Shown one piece after another: positions 46,148 through 55,584 of a stretch of 64,000 bases of DNA. The stretch lies in NCBI RefSeq assembly GCF_013001025.1, contig NZ_CP053022.1, positions 186,001 to 250,000 of the forward strand, given 5' to 3'. A program made the translations under genes and the position numbers. The notes beneath the pieces were generated by a model, which was given only the letters and a program-made list of their open reading frames with translations, was not told the origin of the DNA and ran no database searches. Every line of letters starts with the position of its first letter. The stretch's first letter is position 1. This DNA is from Sphingobium yanoikuyae. Lineage in GTDB: Bacteria > Pseudomonadota > Alphaproteobacteria > Sphingomonadales > Sphingomonadaceae.

Positions 46148-46735
46148 ATGACTGAAGAGATATTTTTGCGAGCGCTCATTTGCAAAGCTGCTGAGATAGG
46201 AGATCGAATATCATATCGTAATACAGCCTCGCACGCTTCGATTTGATGATCGGGACATTTGGCCGGCAAGAATGCGAAGCGGCATGATAACATGTTATTG
46301 GTGTCGGCGTGATATACCTAGGTATAGCGCTAGAGATGCTCCGGGAACATTAGTCCTTTGCTGAGCTTGCACGCGCCAGCGAAAGTAATACCGATGCGGA
46401 CCGCATTTGATCCTCGTTTCCTGGATGTGTCGCGCCTTCTTCCGGATTGAGCCGCAGGTTCGCCTTTTGAGGCAGATGAAACGACTCCTGACGAAACGTC
46501 GTGCGACGAGTCCGGCGACCTGAGATCGTCGCGCAGCCACTGGGTCACTTGGCGATGATCCAATCCGGTTCGGCAGTGGCGGCGCAGTCCTCGAACGTCG
46601 ATCGCATCCGCGGAGCCGACGGGCCGGCTTGTGCATGAGCCGCCCTGATTTTGCCGCTGGGCAGTACGGCAGGTTGCGAAAAATGCTTGCTGTGTCCCGG
46701 TCGGCGCGCGGGCGTGCAGCTCGCGCCTCGCACGA
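46148..46735 (+). other. Intergenic stretch with a 14-bp palindrome
   Basis: No convincing gene. TATACCTAGGTATA (46313-46326) is a perfect palindrome. A near copy (TACTTAGGTATAG) stands at 48290, so similar elements flank the TetR/SDR pair. Confidence 0.45.
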
Positions 46736-47302
46736 TCACACGCGCAGCAGTCGCCCCACCGCCCGCATGATCGTCGCCCGGCGCGCCGCGTGCTCGGCAG
46801 CGTCGCGTGCAGCTCCGGTCATGCACCAGAGCTGGGTGAGGGCGGCGACAAGCCGGACGACATCCAGGGGCGTGAAGTCGGCGACGATCCGCCCCTCGGC
46901 CTGCGCCGCTGCGATCCCGTCCAGCTTCTCCCCGAGAAGGACCTCGCCGGCCGGGAGCATCAGAACATCCTGGCCACGCTCCAAATGATGCCAGGTCAGC
47001 AGCCTCCACAGGCGCGGGCGTTCGACCAGCAAGTCATAGGTGCGCCCCGCATAACCCTCAAGATCATTGGGATCGAAGCGATCGGCCTGCGCCGCGTCCA
47101 TCACTTCCTGCGTCAGCGCGGCATCGAAGAGCGCCTCCTTGTCCCCGAAATAGGTGTAGAGCATCGGCTTGCTGATACCCGCCGCCTGCGCAATCCGGTC
47201 GATCCGCGCGCCCGCCAGCCCATGGGACGCGAACTCCTCGGTCGCTGCAGCCAGGAGCGTCTCGCGGCTCTGTGCGGCATTCCGCCGGGTTCGTTGCTTC
47301 AT
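46736..47302 (-). CDS. TetR-family repressor
   Basis: 188 residues: N-terminal helix-turn-helix (GARIDRIAQAAGISKPMLYTYF) and an all-helical ligand domain. Divergent from the SDR gene with an operator palindrome between. The ATG at 47302 follows GGAGGTGTG; a start five codons upstream is possible. Likely represses the SDR gene and itself. Confidence 0.85.
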   Translation of the reverse strand: MKQRTRRNAAQSRETLLAAATEEFASHGLAGARIDRIAQAAGISKPMLYTYFGDKEALFDAALTQEVMDAAQADRFDPNDLEGYAGRTYDLLVERPRLWRLLTWHHLERGQDVLMLPAGEVLLGEKLDGIAAAQAEGRIVADFTPLDVVRLVAALTQLWCMTGAARDAAEHAARRATIMRAVGRLLRV

Positions 47303-47343
47303 CACACCTCCAAGCATTGACGCATTCCAGGTTTCAAGTTACC

Positions 47344-47355
47344 TACCAGTTGGTA
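47344..47355 (+). promoter_or_regulatory. TetR operator palindrome
   Basis: TACCA-GT-TGGTA between the divergent tetR and SDR starts. Confidence 0.6.
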
Positions 47356-47371
47356 ATATATGGAGTAACAT

Positions 47372-48202
47372 ATGTCCAATCACTGGTTTCTCACGGGCGC
47401 GTCCAGCGGCATCGGCCGCCATCTGGCTGAACTGATCCTGGCCGCTGGCGACGACCTTACCGCGACGGCCCGCAAGCCCGAAAGCCTCGATGATCTCGCG
47501 GCGAAATATCCGAGCCAGCTGCGCGTCGAAGCGCTCGACGTCACGGTCAAGGACGATATTGCTGCGGTCGTGGCCCGGGCGCAGGCGCGTCGACCCGTCG
47601 ATATTCTGGTCAACAACGCCGGCGGCGGCGTGATCGGCGCCACCGAAGAGATGTCGAACGCCGAGGTCGAAGGCCAGATCGCGCTCAATCTCATGGCGCC
47701 CATCCACATCACCCGCGCCTTTGTCCCCGCCATGCGGCTGCGCGGGAGCGGCCGGATCATCCAGATCTCCAGCGCTAGTGGTCAGGGCTCGCTTCCGACG
47801 AGCAGTCTCTATCATGTGGCCAAATGGGGCCTGGAGGGCTTCAGCGAATGCCTCCGCCAGGAGCTTGAACCCTTCAACCTGTTCGTGACACTGATCGAGC
47901 CGGGCGGGGCGCGCACCAGCTTCAGCCACAATCTGCAATTCGCCAGCGAGATCGCCGCGTATCGCGATACGCCCGCCGGCCATATCCGCAAGATGTTCGA
48001 GACCGCCGGAAACGAGCTCTACACGCTCGACCCGCAAAAGATCGCGCAAGCAATCGTTGATGTCGCAACCAGCGACCATCCGCCGCTGCGCGTGACTCTG
48101 GGGGGTGACGCTTTCGGCGTTGTCCAGGCGGCGCTGCAATCGCGGCTCGCCTTTCTGCAGTCCCAGGAAGCGCTCGCGCGCTCGGTCGCTTTCGACAGTT
48201 GA
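47372..48202 (+). CDS. Short-chain dehydrogenase/reductase
   Basis: 276 residues: NAD(P)-binding TGASSGIG, NNAGGG, catalytic Ser near QISSASG and YHVAK (Tyr-x3-Lys). Substrate unknown. Regulated by the divergent TetR. Not obviously metal-linked. Confidence 0.9.
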   Translation: MSNHWFLTGASSGIGRHLAELILAAGDDLTATARKPESLDDLAAKYPSQLRVEALDVTVKDDIAAVVARAQARRPVDILVNNAGGGVIGATEEMSNAEVEGQIALNLMAPIHITRAFVPAMRLRGSGRIIQISSASGQGSLPTSSLYHVAKWGLEGFSECLRQELEPFNLFVTLIEPGGARTSFSHNLQFASEIAAYRDTPAGHIRKMFETAGNELYTLDPQKIAQAIVDVATSDHPPLRVTLGGDAFGVVQAALQSRLAFLQSQEALARSVAFDS

Positions 48203-48600
48203 GCTTTTCCGTCTTCCAGCTTTCGTCTCCGCGCGGTGCGACGCGCCTCACCGGGGCCCGGCAACCCTGTCGTCAGCGCCGTTATCCGATACTTAGGTAT
48301 AGTCATCCGACACGATTGCAGAGGCGCCACACGGGCAATCGCTTGGTACCATCGCAAGAGAGGAAAACCCTCGCGGTCGCCAATCAAGGGTGCGCAGACC
48401 TTCGCAGTCTGCGTGCCCTTGATGTGGCAGCGCGCCGCCCCGCCACGCGCGTCATGAACGGGAGCGGCCTTCTGCGAAACCCAACGCTCCGCCGCATTTT
48501 CTATAAGCTCTCGCTCGAATTGCTGCGCGCCGCCTTCTTCTTCCTGCGATTGGGCTTGAAGAATGACGAGTGTTTGTGCGCGCGTCTCAATAGGCGAGGC
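48203..48600 (+). other. Intergenic stretch with a strong hairpin
   Basis: Contains the TACTTAGGTATAG element (48290-48302) and an inverted repeat, CAAGGGTGCGCAGAC with a near-perfect complement (48385-48421, about 15-bp stem). It precedes the dead corA and could be its former leader or an RNA element. Confidence 0.45.
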
Positions 48601-48612
48601 ACACGGCTTCCG

Positions 48613-49116
48613 GTCGCCGCCGCCGTTCTTTGTCACAATGGCAAACGGCTACGGCCGGCGACCCTGATCGATCCGGCGTGCGAGCACGTCGGCAAGGATG
48701 ACTTCGTGTGGATCAAAATGTCCCAGCCCAGCGAAACAGAACTTGCCGACATCGCCGGGAATTACGGCCTTCACCCGCTTGCCATGGAAGGTGCCGACAA
48801 CGGCCACCAGATTTCGAAGCTCGACGATCACATGCTCAGGGTTGAGAGCGCCATCACCGGCATCCGCGACATCCTGATCTCGGTGTTCGAGGCGAGTCAC
48901 CTGCTCGAACAGCAGCGCCAAGGTGCGATCACCCGTTAGCTTGCCGCCCGGGCTGCGATCCTCGCGGTGCCTACCGCGATTGCCGGAATCTACGGCATGA
49001 ATTTCGAGAATATGCCCGAACTGAAGACGCAATGGGGATATTTCGTCATCCTCGGCGTCATCGCTGCGGTCTGCATTGGGCTCTACATCCGGTTCAAACG
49101 TAGCCACTGGCTTTGA
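48613..49116 (+). pseudogene. corA: CorA-family Mg2+/Co2+ transporter, broken
   Basis: The frame starts with a CorA-like N-terminus (GKRLRPATLIDPA, WIKMSQPSETELADIAG) and joins abruptly after QISKLDDHMLR to the C-terminal domain (SAITGIRDILI, FEASHLLEQQRQG), losing roughly 150 or more residues. TAG at 48937-48939 then interrupts it. The same frame continues with AILAVPTAIAGIYGMNFENM, the hallmark GMN helix, to TGA at 49116. Both a deletion and a nonsense change are present, so it is dead. Confidence 0.82.
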
Positions 49117-49178
49117 CGGCGCAGATCGGCTTTCCACATCGCGCCGGGCTGAGGCTGCCGGGGGCCGGCCGCCATAAC

Positions 49179-49631
49179 TCAATGCTTTCGCAGAACCTCG
49201 GCGCGGTGCCGGTCCAACGCATCGAGCAAAGCCCTGCCGATCAAAGGCTTTGCGAGAACGTGATCGAAGCCCGCCTCGGCGGCCCGCCAGGCCAGCAGCG
49301 TGTCGTGAAAGCCTGAGATCATGATGGCGCGTCCCGACCATCCGATCTCGCGAAGGTGACGCAGCATCGCGAATCCGTCGATGTCGGGCATGCGATAGTC
49401 GAGGATGACGCAGTCTGCCTCCTTCGCGCGGGGGTCGGCCAACAGCGCGTGGCCGGTCGTATATCCCCACACGGCATAGCCGCGCGATCTCAGCAGCAGC
49501 TGGAGGCCACGCCGCACGCCGGGATCGTCGTCGGAGACGAGGATGGTGTATCTGCCATCATGCTGAGTGGAACGGACCGATGGCATTGCGAGAAGCGGAC
49601 ACCCGTGTGACGATTGCACCATCGATCGCAT
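49179..49631 (-). CDS. Single-domain response regulator
   Basis: 150 residues: a CheY-like receiver with acidic SDDDPG, phospho-acceptor Asp in VILDYRMPDIDG and conserved Lys in AKPL, and no output domain. It lies downstream of fixLJ on the same strand, so it may take phosphate from FixL or act as a phosphate sink. Start at 49631 has GAGG six bases upstream. Confidence 0.85.
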   Translation of the reverse strand: MRSMVQSSHGCPLLAMPSVRSTQHDGRYTILVSDDDPGVRRGLQLLLRSRGYAVWGYTTGHALLADPRAKEADCVILDYRMPDIDGFAMLRHLREIGWSGRAIMISGFHDTLLAWRAAEAGFDHVLAKPLIGRALLDALDRHRAEVLRKH

Positions 49632-49667
49632 ATCGCGCCTCGTCCCGTCGCTACGTAGAGGTCGCAG

Positions 49668-50291
49668 TCACTTCGGCTTGCGGCCCATGCCCGCGGCAAA
49701 GGCGATCCGCAGGGCTTCGGACAAATTGCGGACCTCGAGCTTGGCCATCAGGCTCGCGCGATGGACCTCGACCGTTCGCGATGAACAGCCCAGGTCATAG
49801 GCGATCGTCTTATTGGGCAGGCCGTTCGCCAGCCCTTCCAGCACTTCACGCTCCCGGGGCGTCAGTGCAGCGACCCGCACGCCGGCTTCAGAGGTTTCCA
49901 GAGTGCGAAGGTCGACATCGTCGAGACGCGCGAACGCGCGGCTGACGGCGCCGAGCAGGGCGGCTTTCTCGAAGGGCTTCTCGAGAAAGTCGACCGCGCC
50001 GCCTTTCATGGCCTGCACCGCAACCGACACGTCGCCATGGCCGGTCAGGACGATGACCGGCATATTGACCCCGCGTGCTGCCATGCCGGCCTGAACCTCG
50101 AGACCGTCCATCTCGGGCATGCGCACGTCGAGGATGACGCAGCCGACGGCCGCCGACTTCGCCTCCTTGAGAAACTCCACGCCCGAGGCATAGGTCACGA
50201 CGTCGTAGCCCGCGGTCTTGAGCGCAAAGCTCGCCGCCTTGCGGATGCTCTCCTCGTCGTCGACCAGATGGATGACGCGTCTATCCCCCAT
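49668..50291 (-). CDS. fixJ: FixJ-family response regulator
   Basis: 207 residues: receiver with acceptor Asp (CVILDVRMPEMDG, near residue 55) and a LuxR-type HTH (LTPREREVLEGLANGLPNK). Overlaps fixL by about ten bases. Controls transcription when phosphorylated by the kinase next door. ATG at 50291 is chosen over 50312. Confidence 0.9.
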   Translation of the reverse strand: MGDRRVIHLVDDEESIRKAASFALKTAGYDVVTYASGVEFLKEAKSAAVGCVILDVRMPEMDGLEVQAGMAARGVNMPVIVLTGHGDVSVAVQAMKGGAVDFLEKPFEKAALLGAVSRAFARLDDVDLRTLETSEAGVRVAALTPREREVLEGLANGLPNKTIAYDLGCSSRTVEVHRASLMAKLEVRNLSEALRIAFAAGMGRKPK

Positions 50292-51816
50292 GTTCCTCCT
50301 CCGCCCGCGCATGGATCAAGGTAAAATGAAAGCGCGCGCCGCCGCGGTCGGGGCGCTCCATCCAGATACGGCCCCCATGCGCTTCGATGATGGTCCGGCA
50401 GATCGAAAGGCCGAGGCCCATGCCGTCGGCCTTTGTCGACTTGAACGCCGTGAAGAGCTGCTCCCGGACCTCGTCGGCGATGCCGGGGCCGGTATCCGCC
50501 ACGGTCACCTCGATCAGCCCGTCAGGGCGCAACCTGGTCGCCACCTTGAGGTCGCGAACCGGACACTCCGCCATCGCCTCGATGGCATTGCGCATCAGGT
50601 TGACCAGCACCTGCTGGATCTGCACCCTGTCGACGAGGACCGGCGTCGCGGCGGGATCGACTGCAAAGAAGCTGCGGATGCCGCGCTCGCGGGCGTCGAC
50701 CAGCGCGAGCTGGCTCGCCTCGGCGATGACCCGCGGCAGCTCGTGGAGGCTCTTGTCGACCTCGCCGCGGGCGACGAAATCGCGCAGGCGCCGGACGATA
50801 TGGCCGGCCCGCAGCGTTTCCTGTGCCGCATCATCCATCACCGACCGTAGCGACACGAAGGGTTCGTCGTCCCGCTCGTCGAGCATGTCGCGGATCGTCT
50901 CGAGATAGAGCGCGACCGCGGCAAGCGGCTGGTTGAGCTCATGCGCGAGGGTCGAGGCCATCGTGCCCATCGCGCTCAGCCGGGAGACATGGACCAGCTC
51001 TGCCTGCAGTTCCTTGAGCCTGAGCTCATCCTGCTCCTTGGCGGTGAGATCCCGGATGAAGCCGGTGAACAACCGCTGCCCGTCTTCACCGGCCTCGCCA
51101 ACCGACAGCTGCATCGGGAAGGTCGAGCCGTCGCGGCGCTGGCCGACCACGACGCGGCCGAGGCCGATGATCCGGCGCTCGCCGGTCTGGAGATAATGCG
51201 CGATATATTCGTCGTGCCGGTCGCGATCGGGCTGGGGCATCAGGCAGGAGACGTTGCGGCCGACGAGCTCGGTTTCCGAATAGCCGAACAGGCGTTGGGC
51301 GGCCGCGCTGAACGACGTGATGGCGCCGGTCTCGTCGATGATGATCATCGCATCGGGGACGGTCGCCAGGATCGACTGGAGATGCTGCTCGCGGGTCTCG
51401 ATTGACGCCCGGACCGCCGCCTCGTCGGTGACATCGCGACTGATGCAGGCAAAGCCTCGATGTGCGTCGCCTTCGAACAGGGCGCTGATCGTCAGGCGCG
51501 CGAGATACTCCGCTCCGTTCTCGCAGACCCGCCACGCTTCGCGCTCCAGCGTGCCCTCGTGAAGGGCGGCCGCCAGGTCTGCGCGTGGACGACCCGCCGC
51601 AATCTCGTCGGGCGGGTAGAACAGGTCATGGGGCTGTCCCAGGACGCGATCGAGGGGCCAGCATTCGGCACGCTCGCCTTCTTCATTATAGCTCAGCACG
51701 ATCCCGGCAGGATCGAGCAGCGTCAGGACATGGCCGCCAGCCTGTCGCAGGAACAACGGCGCAAGCCGCACCACCTCCCTGGCAATCTCGTCCGGCCCGC
51801 GCCTCGTGTCGACCAT
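50281..51816 (-). CDS. fixL: FixL-type PAS histidine kinase, probable heme oxygen sensor
   Basis: 511 residues: two PAS domains (about 20-130 and 140-260), a His kinase dimerisation region (LAHELNQPLAA, His near 292) and an ATPase domain (DTGPGIADE, GMGLGLSIC). The second PAS keeps the FixL heme signature: RHDEYI with His 201 and IIGLGRVV with Arg 221, matching B. japonicum FixL H200 and R220. This suggests O2 or redox sensing next to copper oxidase genes. Confidence 0.9.
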   Translation of the reverse strand: MVDTRRGPDEIAREVVRLAPLFLRQAGGHVLTLLDPAGIVLSYNEEGERAECWPLDRVLGQPHDLFYPPDEIAAGRPRADLAAALHEGTLEREAWRVCENGAEYLARLTISALFEGDAHRGFACISRDVTDEAAVRASIETREQHLQSILATVPDAMIIIDETGAITSFSAAAQRLFGYSETELVGRNVSCLMPQPDRDRHDEYIAHYLQTGERRIIGLGRVVVGQRRDGSTFPMQLSVGEAGEDGQRLFTGFIRDLTAKEQDELRLKELQAELVHVSRLSAMGTMASTLAHELNQPLAAVALYLETIRDMLDERDDEPFVSLRSVMDDAAQETLRAGHIVRRLRDFVARGEVDKSLHELPRVIAEASQLALVDARERGIRSFFAVDPAATPVLVDRVQIQQVLVNLMRNAIEAMAECPVRDLKVATRLRPDGLIEVTVADTGPGIADEVREQLFTAFKSTKADGMGLGLSICRTIIEAHGGRIWMERPDRGGARFHFTLIHARAEEEHGG

Positions 51817-51875
51817 CGTCCCGGCTCACATGCCTGGCCGGGCGCACGTATCCGGGCGTAGCCCGACCGTGCCAC

Positions 51876-52349
51876 TCAGCGCCGCGCGAGTATGGCCTTC
51901 ATCTCGTCGATTTCCTGCCGCTGCGAGCGCTTGATCGCTTCGCAAAGCCGGATGACTTCCGGATCGCTGAGCTTTGCTTCCTGGCACATCAGGATCGCCC
52001 CGGAATGATGCGGGATCATCGAGCGCAGAAAGGCCGTGTCGCCGATCGTGGTCTGGGTGCGGATGAGTGCAAAGCTGCCGAAGAAGGCGACCAGCGACGC
52101 GGCGATCAGCGCGATGTTGGCGGCTTTCGACGCGAACATGTGTCGCATGGCGAGGATCATCAGCACCACCATCGGTGCGACCATCATCAGCGTCATGTAG
52201 AGCATGTTGAGGTTGTTGTAGAAGCTGTCGAGCCCGTCGATCATGACGAACATCACCAGATACATGATGACGCCGCTGATGACGGTCTGAACGGCAAGGC
52301 TCCAATAGGCACCCATCTTCCGGGTGTTCATGTGGGACGAATGGTCCAT
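51876..52349 (-). CDS. DUF305 membrane protein, second copy
   Basis: 157 residues: three hydrophobic segments, then RSMIPHHSGAILMCQEA and IDEMKAIL, strongly similar to 12178-12624. The N-terminus has a short His-rich lead (MDHSSHMN). Next to copB in both modules. Confidence 0.85.
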   Translation of the reverse strand: MDHSSHMNTRKMGAYWSLAVQTVISGVIMYLVMFVMIDGLDSFYNNLNMLYMTLMMVAPMVVLMILAMRHMFASKAANIALIAASLVAFFGSFALIRTQTTIGDTAFLRSMIPHHSGAILMCQEAKLSDPEVIRLCEAIKRSQRQEIDEMKAILARR

Positions 52350-52439
52350 GGCGTATCTCCTTCGCTCGGCGCCGGCCGACCTGGGTATGAGTGTAACGCC
52401 CCGCTCTCCTGTTCGCCCCCGCCATCAGCTGTCCCGATC

Positions 52440-53588
52440 CTAGAACCAGAAGCGGATGCCGGCGACGAAGCTGGTGGCATGGACGTCCTCGCCCGCAAGC
52501 CTCGACAGCCGCGCCGTGTCTCCGGCTTTGCGCAGATAGGAAACGCCGATGTAAGGTGCGAACTGGCGGCTGAATTCGTAGCGCAGGCGCGCGCCGAGCT
52601 CTATGTTGACCAGCCCCGAACCGATGTCGTTCTCCGGAATATCCTGCGCGGCGAAATTGACCTCGGCGCGCGGCTGCAAGATCAGGCGCTGGGTGATGCG
52701 CTGGTCGTAATAGCCCTCGACCCGGCCCAGAAGGTCGCCCTTGGTCGAGAGGAACAGCGCGCCTTCGACCTCGAACATGCCAGGAGCCAGGCCCTCGACG
52801 CCGATCGTCGCGTAGGTGCGGTCGGGCCCGCGGCCGAAGTCCTGGCGGATACCGCCCTGAAGATTGAAATAGGGGTCGATGGCCCGGCTGTAGAGCACCT
52901 GCACCTCGGCGCTGTCGATGCCGCGGCCGAACTCGCCTTCGCCCTCGCTCTTGAGCCAGAGCCGGTTGATATCGCCGCCGTAAAAGCCTTCGCCATCCCA
53001 GCGATAGCCATCGCGACCGCTATGCGCTTGATACTCGAACAGGTTGAGCAGCACCTGCCCGAAATTGTTGCCGCCGCTGTCCTTCATCATGATGTCGCGT
53101 GAGCGCGCCATCTCGGCGCCGGGAAAATCACGATCGGCGAAGTGGTCGCTGGGGGGAGGCGGCGGGGGCGCATTGCCGGCCGGAAGCGCCGTGCCGGTCA
53201 TTTGCATGCCGGGCATGGCGGTCTGGCCATGCTGCGAATGGTCCATCCCGGGCATGTCCGGCATCGCGCCGTCCTGATGCTGGGAGTGGTCCATGCCCGG
53301 CATGTCCGGCATCGCGGGAGACGCGGGTTGCGGCTGACCGGCCGCATCTCCCTGCGGCGCAGGACTGGCCTGGTGCTGCGAATGGTCCATCGCCGAGGTG
53401 GCGTCTGGCGCTGGTGTCTGAGCGCGCGGCCTGGCGGCGGCCTTGTCCTTCTTCTTCTCCTGCGCCGGCGGCACCTCGCCCGGCGGCGCCATGCCGGGCA
53501 TGCCGTGCATTGAATGATCCTGGGCAAAGGCGGGCGCGGCAGCGAAAAGGGCGATCGCGCTCACCAGCGGCGTGAGGATGCGGGTCAT
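52440..53588 (-). CDS. copB: Outer-membrane copper protein CopB, second copy
   Basis: 382 residues: signal peptide ending AFAQ, a Met/His-rich region with repeated MPGMDHSQH units, then the CopB barrel (SDHFADRDFPGAEMARSRD to FVAGIRFWF). ATG overlaps the oxidase stop as TAATG. The DHSQH repeats are a more His-rich variant than in the other copies. Confidence 0.92.
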   Translation of the reverse strand: MTRILTPLVSAIALFAAAPAFAQDHSMHGMPGMAPPGEVPPAQEKKKDKAAARPRAQTPAPDATSAMDHSQHQASPAPQGDAAGQPQPASPAMPDMPGMDHSQHQDGAMPDMPGMDHSQHGQTAMPGMQMTGTALPAGNAPPPPPPSDHFADRDFPGAEMARSRDIMMKDSGGNNFGQVLLNLFEYQAHSGRDGYRWDGEGFYGGDINRLWLKSEGEGEFGRGIDSAEVQVLYSRAIDPYFNLQGGIRQDFGRGPDRTYATIGVEGLAPGMFEVEGALFLSTKGDLLGRVEGYYDQRITQRLILQPRAEVNFAAQDIPENDIGSGLVNIELGARLRYEFSRQFAPYIGVSYLRKAGDTARLSRLAGEDVHATSFVAGIRFWF

Positions 53589-55513
53589 TACGCGTCTCCC
53601 TTCGGACGGACGCTCACGACCCGCATCATCCCGGCATGCATGTGGTAGAGGAGATGACAGTGGAAGGCCCAGTCGCCGACCGCGTCGGCGGTGAAGTCCC
53701 AGGTCACCTTGCCGCCGGGCTGGACGATTACCGTATGCTTGCGTGGCGCATGATCGCCATGCCCCGTCACCAGCTCGAAAAAATGCCCGTGAATATGGAT
53801 CGGATGCCCCATCATCGTGTCGTTGATGAGATTGACGCGCACCCGCTCGCCTTCGATGAAGGAGATCGGCTCGTGATGGTCCGACATTTTTTCGCCGTCG
53901 AACGACCACATGAACCGCTCCATGTTGCCGGTGAGGTGAATGTCGATGCTGCGGCTCGGCGCGCGCACGTCCGGATTGCGATCGAGCGCCATCAGGTCCC
54001 TGTAGACAAGCACCTTGTGGCCGACGTCGGCGAGGCCCTGGCCGGGCTCGCCGGTGCGGTCGACGGGCATCGGCGAGATGGTCTGGACGCTCGGGTCGCG
54101 CTTCACCTGCGGCGCGTTCGAGAAGTCGCGCATCTTCATCGACCCCATCGCGTGCCCGCCATGGTCCATGCCCGCCATCTGGCCATCGGCGCCCATCGCG
54201 CCGTGGTCCATCCCGCTCATCGCGGAATGATCCATCCCCGAATGATCCATGCCTGCCATGGCGCTATTGTCCATGGTCGCCATCGCTGCCGCCGCGCCGG
54301 TCGCGAGGCGCGCGGACGCGTTCTTCTCGGCCGTCGGATCGACGCCCCGCATAGCGCCGCCCGACATGTCCATGCCTTCCATGCCCGGCATCGAGGACAT
54401 GTCCATGCCCATGTCCTTCATGTCGGCGAGCGGCCGTTTGCGTAAGGGGGGAACCTCGCCGGCCATGCCGGCGCGCGGCGCGAGCGTGGCACGCGCCATG
54501 CCCGAGCGGTCGATCGCCTCGCCGACAAGGGTGTAGGCCTTGTCATCGCCTGGGCTGACAACGACGTCGTAGGTCTCGGCAACACCAATCTGGAACTCGT
54601 CGACGGTGACCGGCACCACATTCTGCCCGTCGGCCTGGACGATGGTCAGCGGCAGGCCGGGGATGCGGACGTTGAAGGTGGTCATCGCCGACGCATTGAT
54701 GACCCGCAGCCGCACCCGTTCGCCCGGGGTGAAGAGCGCGGTCCAGTTGTCCATCGGACCATGGCCGTTGACGAGATAGGTGTAGGTGGATCCGGTCACA
54801 TCGGAGATGTCGGCCGGGTCCATCCGCATCTGGCCCCAGTCGAGCCGGTCCTTGAGCGGCTGATCCTTGCCCGACAGGAGCCCGGCCAGGGTCTGGCGCT
54901 GGAAATTGAAATGGCCGGGGTTGACCTTGAGGCGCCGGAAGATCGCCTGCGGCGAGAGCGCGCTGTGATCGGCGAGCACGATGACATGCTCGCGGTCATA
55001 GGCGACCGGATCGGCACCGGCGGGATCGATGATGATCGGGCCGTAATGGCCTTCCTGTTCCTGCAGGCCTGAATGGCTGTGATACCAGTAGGTGCCGCTT
55101 TGCACGACGGGGAACTGGTAGAGGTAGTTCGATCCCGGCTTGATGCCCGGAAAAGACACGCCCGGCACGCCGTCCATATTGGCCGGCAGGATCAGCCCGT
55201 GCCAGTGGATCGAGCTGTCCTCCTCGAGTTGATTGACGACGTTGAGCCGCACGCGCTGGCCTTCGCGCAGCCGGATCAGCGGGGCGGGGACCGTGCCGTT
55301 GAGACCGATTGCGCGGAACTGGCGCCCGTCGATGCTCATCGACTGCCGGGCGATGGTCAGCGTGATGTCTTCGCCCGACACGGTCGGTAGCGTCGGTCGC
55401 ATCCCCGGCGAGATGGTCTGCGCCCAGGCAGGCAGCCAGGCTGATAATGCGGCGCCACCACCGGCGAGGGCCGCGCCGCGAAGGAACTGGCGGCGGTCGA
55501 GGGCAGAAATCAT
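53588..55513 (-). CDS. copA: Multicopper oxidase CopA, second copy
   Basis: 641 residues: Tat signal (DRRQFLRGAALAGGG), motifs IHWHG, YWYHSHS, HPIHIHGHFF and AFHCHLLYHMHAGM, with a Met/His-rich insert (about 375-470, MDHSGMDHSAMSGMDH). Start ATG at 55513 follows a weak GAGA and has a normal signal peptide. Clear paralogue of 8262-10157. Confidence 0.96.
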   Translation of the reverse strand: MISALDRRQFLRGAALAGGGAALSAWLPAWAQTISPGMRPTLPTVSGEDITLTIARQSMSIDGRQFRAIGLNGTVPAPLIRLREGQRVRLNVVNQLEEDSSIHWHGLILPANMDGVPGVSFPGIKPGSNYLYQFPVVQSGTYWYHSHSGLQEQEGHYGPIIIDPAGADPVAYDREHVIVLADHSALSPQAIFRRLKVNPGHFNFQRQTLAGLLSGKDQPLKDRLDWGQMRMDPADISDVTGSTYTYLVNGHGPMDNWTALFTPGERVRLRVINASAMTTFNVRIPGLPLTIVQADGQNVVPVTVDEFQIGVAETYDVVVSPGDDKAYTLVGEAIDRSGMARATLAPRAGMAGEVPPLRKRPLADMKDMGMDMSSMPGMEGMDMSGGAMRGVDPTAEKNASARLATGAAAAMATMDNSAMAGMDHSGMDHSAMSGMDHGAMGADGQMAGMDHGGHAMGSMKMRDFSNAPQVKRDPSVQTISPMPVDRTGEPGQGLADVGHKVLVYRDLMALDRNPDVRAPSRSIDIHLTGNMERFMWSFDGEKMSDHHEPISFIEGERVRVNLINDTMMGHPIHIHGHFFELVTGHGDHAPRKHTVIVQPGGKVTWDFTADAVGDWAFHCHLLYHMHAGMMRVVSVRPKGDA

Positions 55514-55557
55514 TCGGTTTGTCTCAGCTTGCGGAAAGAGGGCGGACCTATTGGAAA

Positions 55558-55584
55558 TACGCAACCCACCCGCCTGCCCCTCAA
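55558..55584 (-). promoter_or_regulatory. Predicted ECF-sigma promoter (site 9) for second copAB
   Basis: Minus strand: GAGGGG (55579-55584), 13 bp, TGCGTATT (55558-55565). Begins at the end of the sigma gene, as in the first cassette. Confidence 0.7.

Noticed and set aside
46295..46636. Minus-strand frame of 113 codons before tetR
   Set aside because: Spans the palindrome; Arg-rich, non-protein-like composition.
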